The notes under the pieces: model-generated
Databases searched by the model: none
Told to the model about the DNA's origin: nothing
The model's input: the letters and a program-made list of their open reading frames with translations, nothing else
Position numbers and translations under genes: made by a program
Assembly (NCBI GenBank): GCA_050742535.1
Contig: JBOGIQ010000377.1
Span: 1-5,616 of the forward strand
Length of the DNA: 5,616 bases
From: Gp6-AA40 sp050742535
GTDB lineage: Bacteria > Acidobacteriota > Vicinamibacteria > Vicinamibacterales > UBA2999
Direction of reading: 5' to 3'
In this document: in pieces, positions 5,189 to 5,616 of the stretch
Position numbering within the stretch: position 1 is the first letter of the stretch
Layout of the letters: each line of letters starts with the position of its first letter

Positions 5189-5207
5189 AGTGTCGACTGC
5201 CGACACC
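5189..5207 (+). promoter_or_regulatory. PadR operator copy 2, abutting the padR start codon
   Basis: AGTGTCGACTGCCGACACC matches copy 1 in 16 of 19 positions and keeps the same CTG centre, with 6 of 8 complementary half-site bases. The centres of the two copies are 29 bp apart and the second ends at the base before ATG 5208. Merging both copies gives the perfect palindrome-like consensus GGTGTCGA-CTG-TCGACACC. Binding here would cover the transcription start and the region where a ribosome binding site would normally be. Confidence 0.7.
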
Positions 5208-5543
5208 ATGGCACGACACGCTGTCCCGGACATTCTGCCGGGCACGCTCGACTTGCTGATCCTCCGGACACTGCAGACCGGCTCGTTGCACGGCTGGGCG
5301 ATCTCGGAGCGCATCCAGCAGGTCTCTCAGGACGTCCTGCAAATCAACCAGGGCTCCCTCTACCCGGCACTCCATCGTCTGGAGCATCAGGGCTGGATCG
5401 AGGCGGAGTGGGCCGTGTCGGAGCTGGGACGGCGCGCCAAGTATTACCGGCTCACGCCGGCCGGGCGGCGGCAGCTGGCGGTCGAAGCCCGTGAGTGGGA
5501 GCGCATGTCAACGGCCATCGGCCGCGTCATGAAGCTGGCATGA
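5208..5543 (+). CDS. PadR-family transcriptional regulator
   Basis: A 111-residue winged-helix repressor of the short PadR type common upstream of acidobacterial ADOP permeases. Seen: PGTLDLLILRTLQ (11-23), HGWAISERI (28-36), the recognition region INQGSLYPALHRLEHQGWI (46-64), the wing with RRAKYYRLTPAGRRQL (75-90), and a short C-terminal dimerisation helix (91-111). I chose ATG 5208 over the in-frame GTG at 5190 because the likely transcription start (near 5197) falls after that GTG, and the operator occupies 5189-5207. No Shine-Dalgarno sequence precedes the ATG, so the message probably has a very short leader. The stop overlaps the next gene's start (ATGA, 5540-5543), so regulator and permease are co-translated. 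Autorepression through the twin operators is expected; the inducer is unknown. Confidence 0.94.
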   Translation: MARHAVPDILPGTLDLLILRTLQTGSLHGWAISERIQQVSQDVLQINQGSLYPALHRLEHQGWIEAEWAVSELGRRAKYYRLTPAGRRQLAVEAREWERMSTAIGRVMKLA

Positions 5544-5616
5544 CACTCCGCGACCTGTTCCTGCGCCTGCGTGCGCTGGCGACTCCGCGCCGCGTCCAAC
5601 GCGAGCTCGACGAGGA
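5540..5616 (+). CDS. ADOP-like (MacB-type) ABC permease, N-terminus only
   Basis: Only the first 25 codons are present, beginning MTLRDLFLRLRALATPRR and ending in an acidic ELDE stretch at the window edge. This Arg/Leu-rich start followed by an ERELDEE-like segment is typical of the duplicated orphan permeases of Acidobacteriota, large membrane proteins with MacB-like periplasmic and FtsX-like domains that lie directly behind a PadR gene. The four-base overlap with the regulator supports this. The identification rests on the short N-terminus plus context; the catalytic or transport role cannot be judged from the visible part. Confidence 0.75.
   Translation, partial: MTLRDLFLRLRALATPRRVQRELDE

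Noticed and set aside
5190..5207. Upstream GTG start for the PadR gene
   Set aside because: It lies inside the second operator, upstream of the expected transcription start, and would add six residues not typical of short PadR proteins.

Overview
The window looks like a GC-rich chromosome of the Acidobacteriota, most likely Vicinamibacteria or relatives. The clues are a short PadR-type regulator joined by an ATGA overlap to an ADOP-like (acidobacterial duplicated orphan permease) N-terminus, strongly GC-biased third codon positions, and a small secreted Gly/Tyr-repeat protein. This placement is inference from gene content and cannot be proven from 5.6 kb.

Left two thirds (1-3994): three genes on the minus strand, packed as an operon and read from right to left. 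First is a proline racemase superfamily protein (GTG start at 3994), whose two catalytic cysteine positions are Ser89 and Gly258. After a 23-nt gap filled mostly by a hairpin comes a HupE/UreJ-type membrane protein. Its TAA stop overlaps by one base (TAATG) the ATG of an M1 zinc aminopeptidase, which runs off the left edge. Together they suggest extracytoplasmic peptide processing, a possible metal permease, and amino-acid (proline or hydroxyproline) metabolism, but no experiment-level link can be read from the sequence.

Middle (3995-4684): a divergent intergenic region starts with a G-rich heptanucleotide tandem array (GGTTRGT) just upstream of the racemase-family gene, followed by several small dyads. 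A plus-strand gene for a 136-residue secreted Gly/Tyr-repeat protein follows, then a plausible promoter for a tRNA.

Right part (4685-5616): tRNA-Glu(CTC) is followed by about 400 bases without a convincing gene. This stretch contains a 47-nt nested palindrome and, 245 bases from the tRNA 3' end, an imperfect direct copy of that end (17 of 19 bases). That is the geometry left by an element integrated at a tRNA. The gene-free stretch ends in two copies of a 19-bp dyad abutting a PadR-family repressor gene, which overlaps by four bases the start of the permease gene cut by the right edge.

Most unusual points: the Ser/Gly active-site pair in the racemase-family enzyme, the att-like tRNA repeat enclosing a gene-free 245-bp segment with a large palindrome, the twin PadR operators, and the possible hairpin-bridged ribosome binding site before the HupE-like gene. 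I did not find a clear new multi-gene defence or mobile system.
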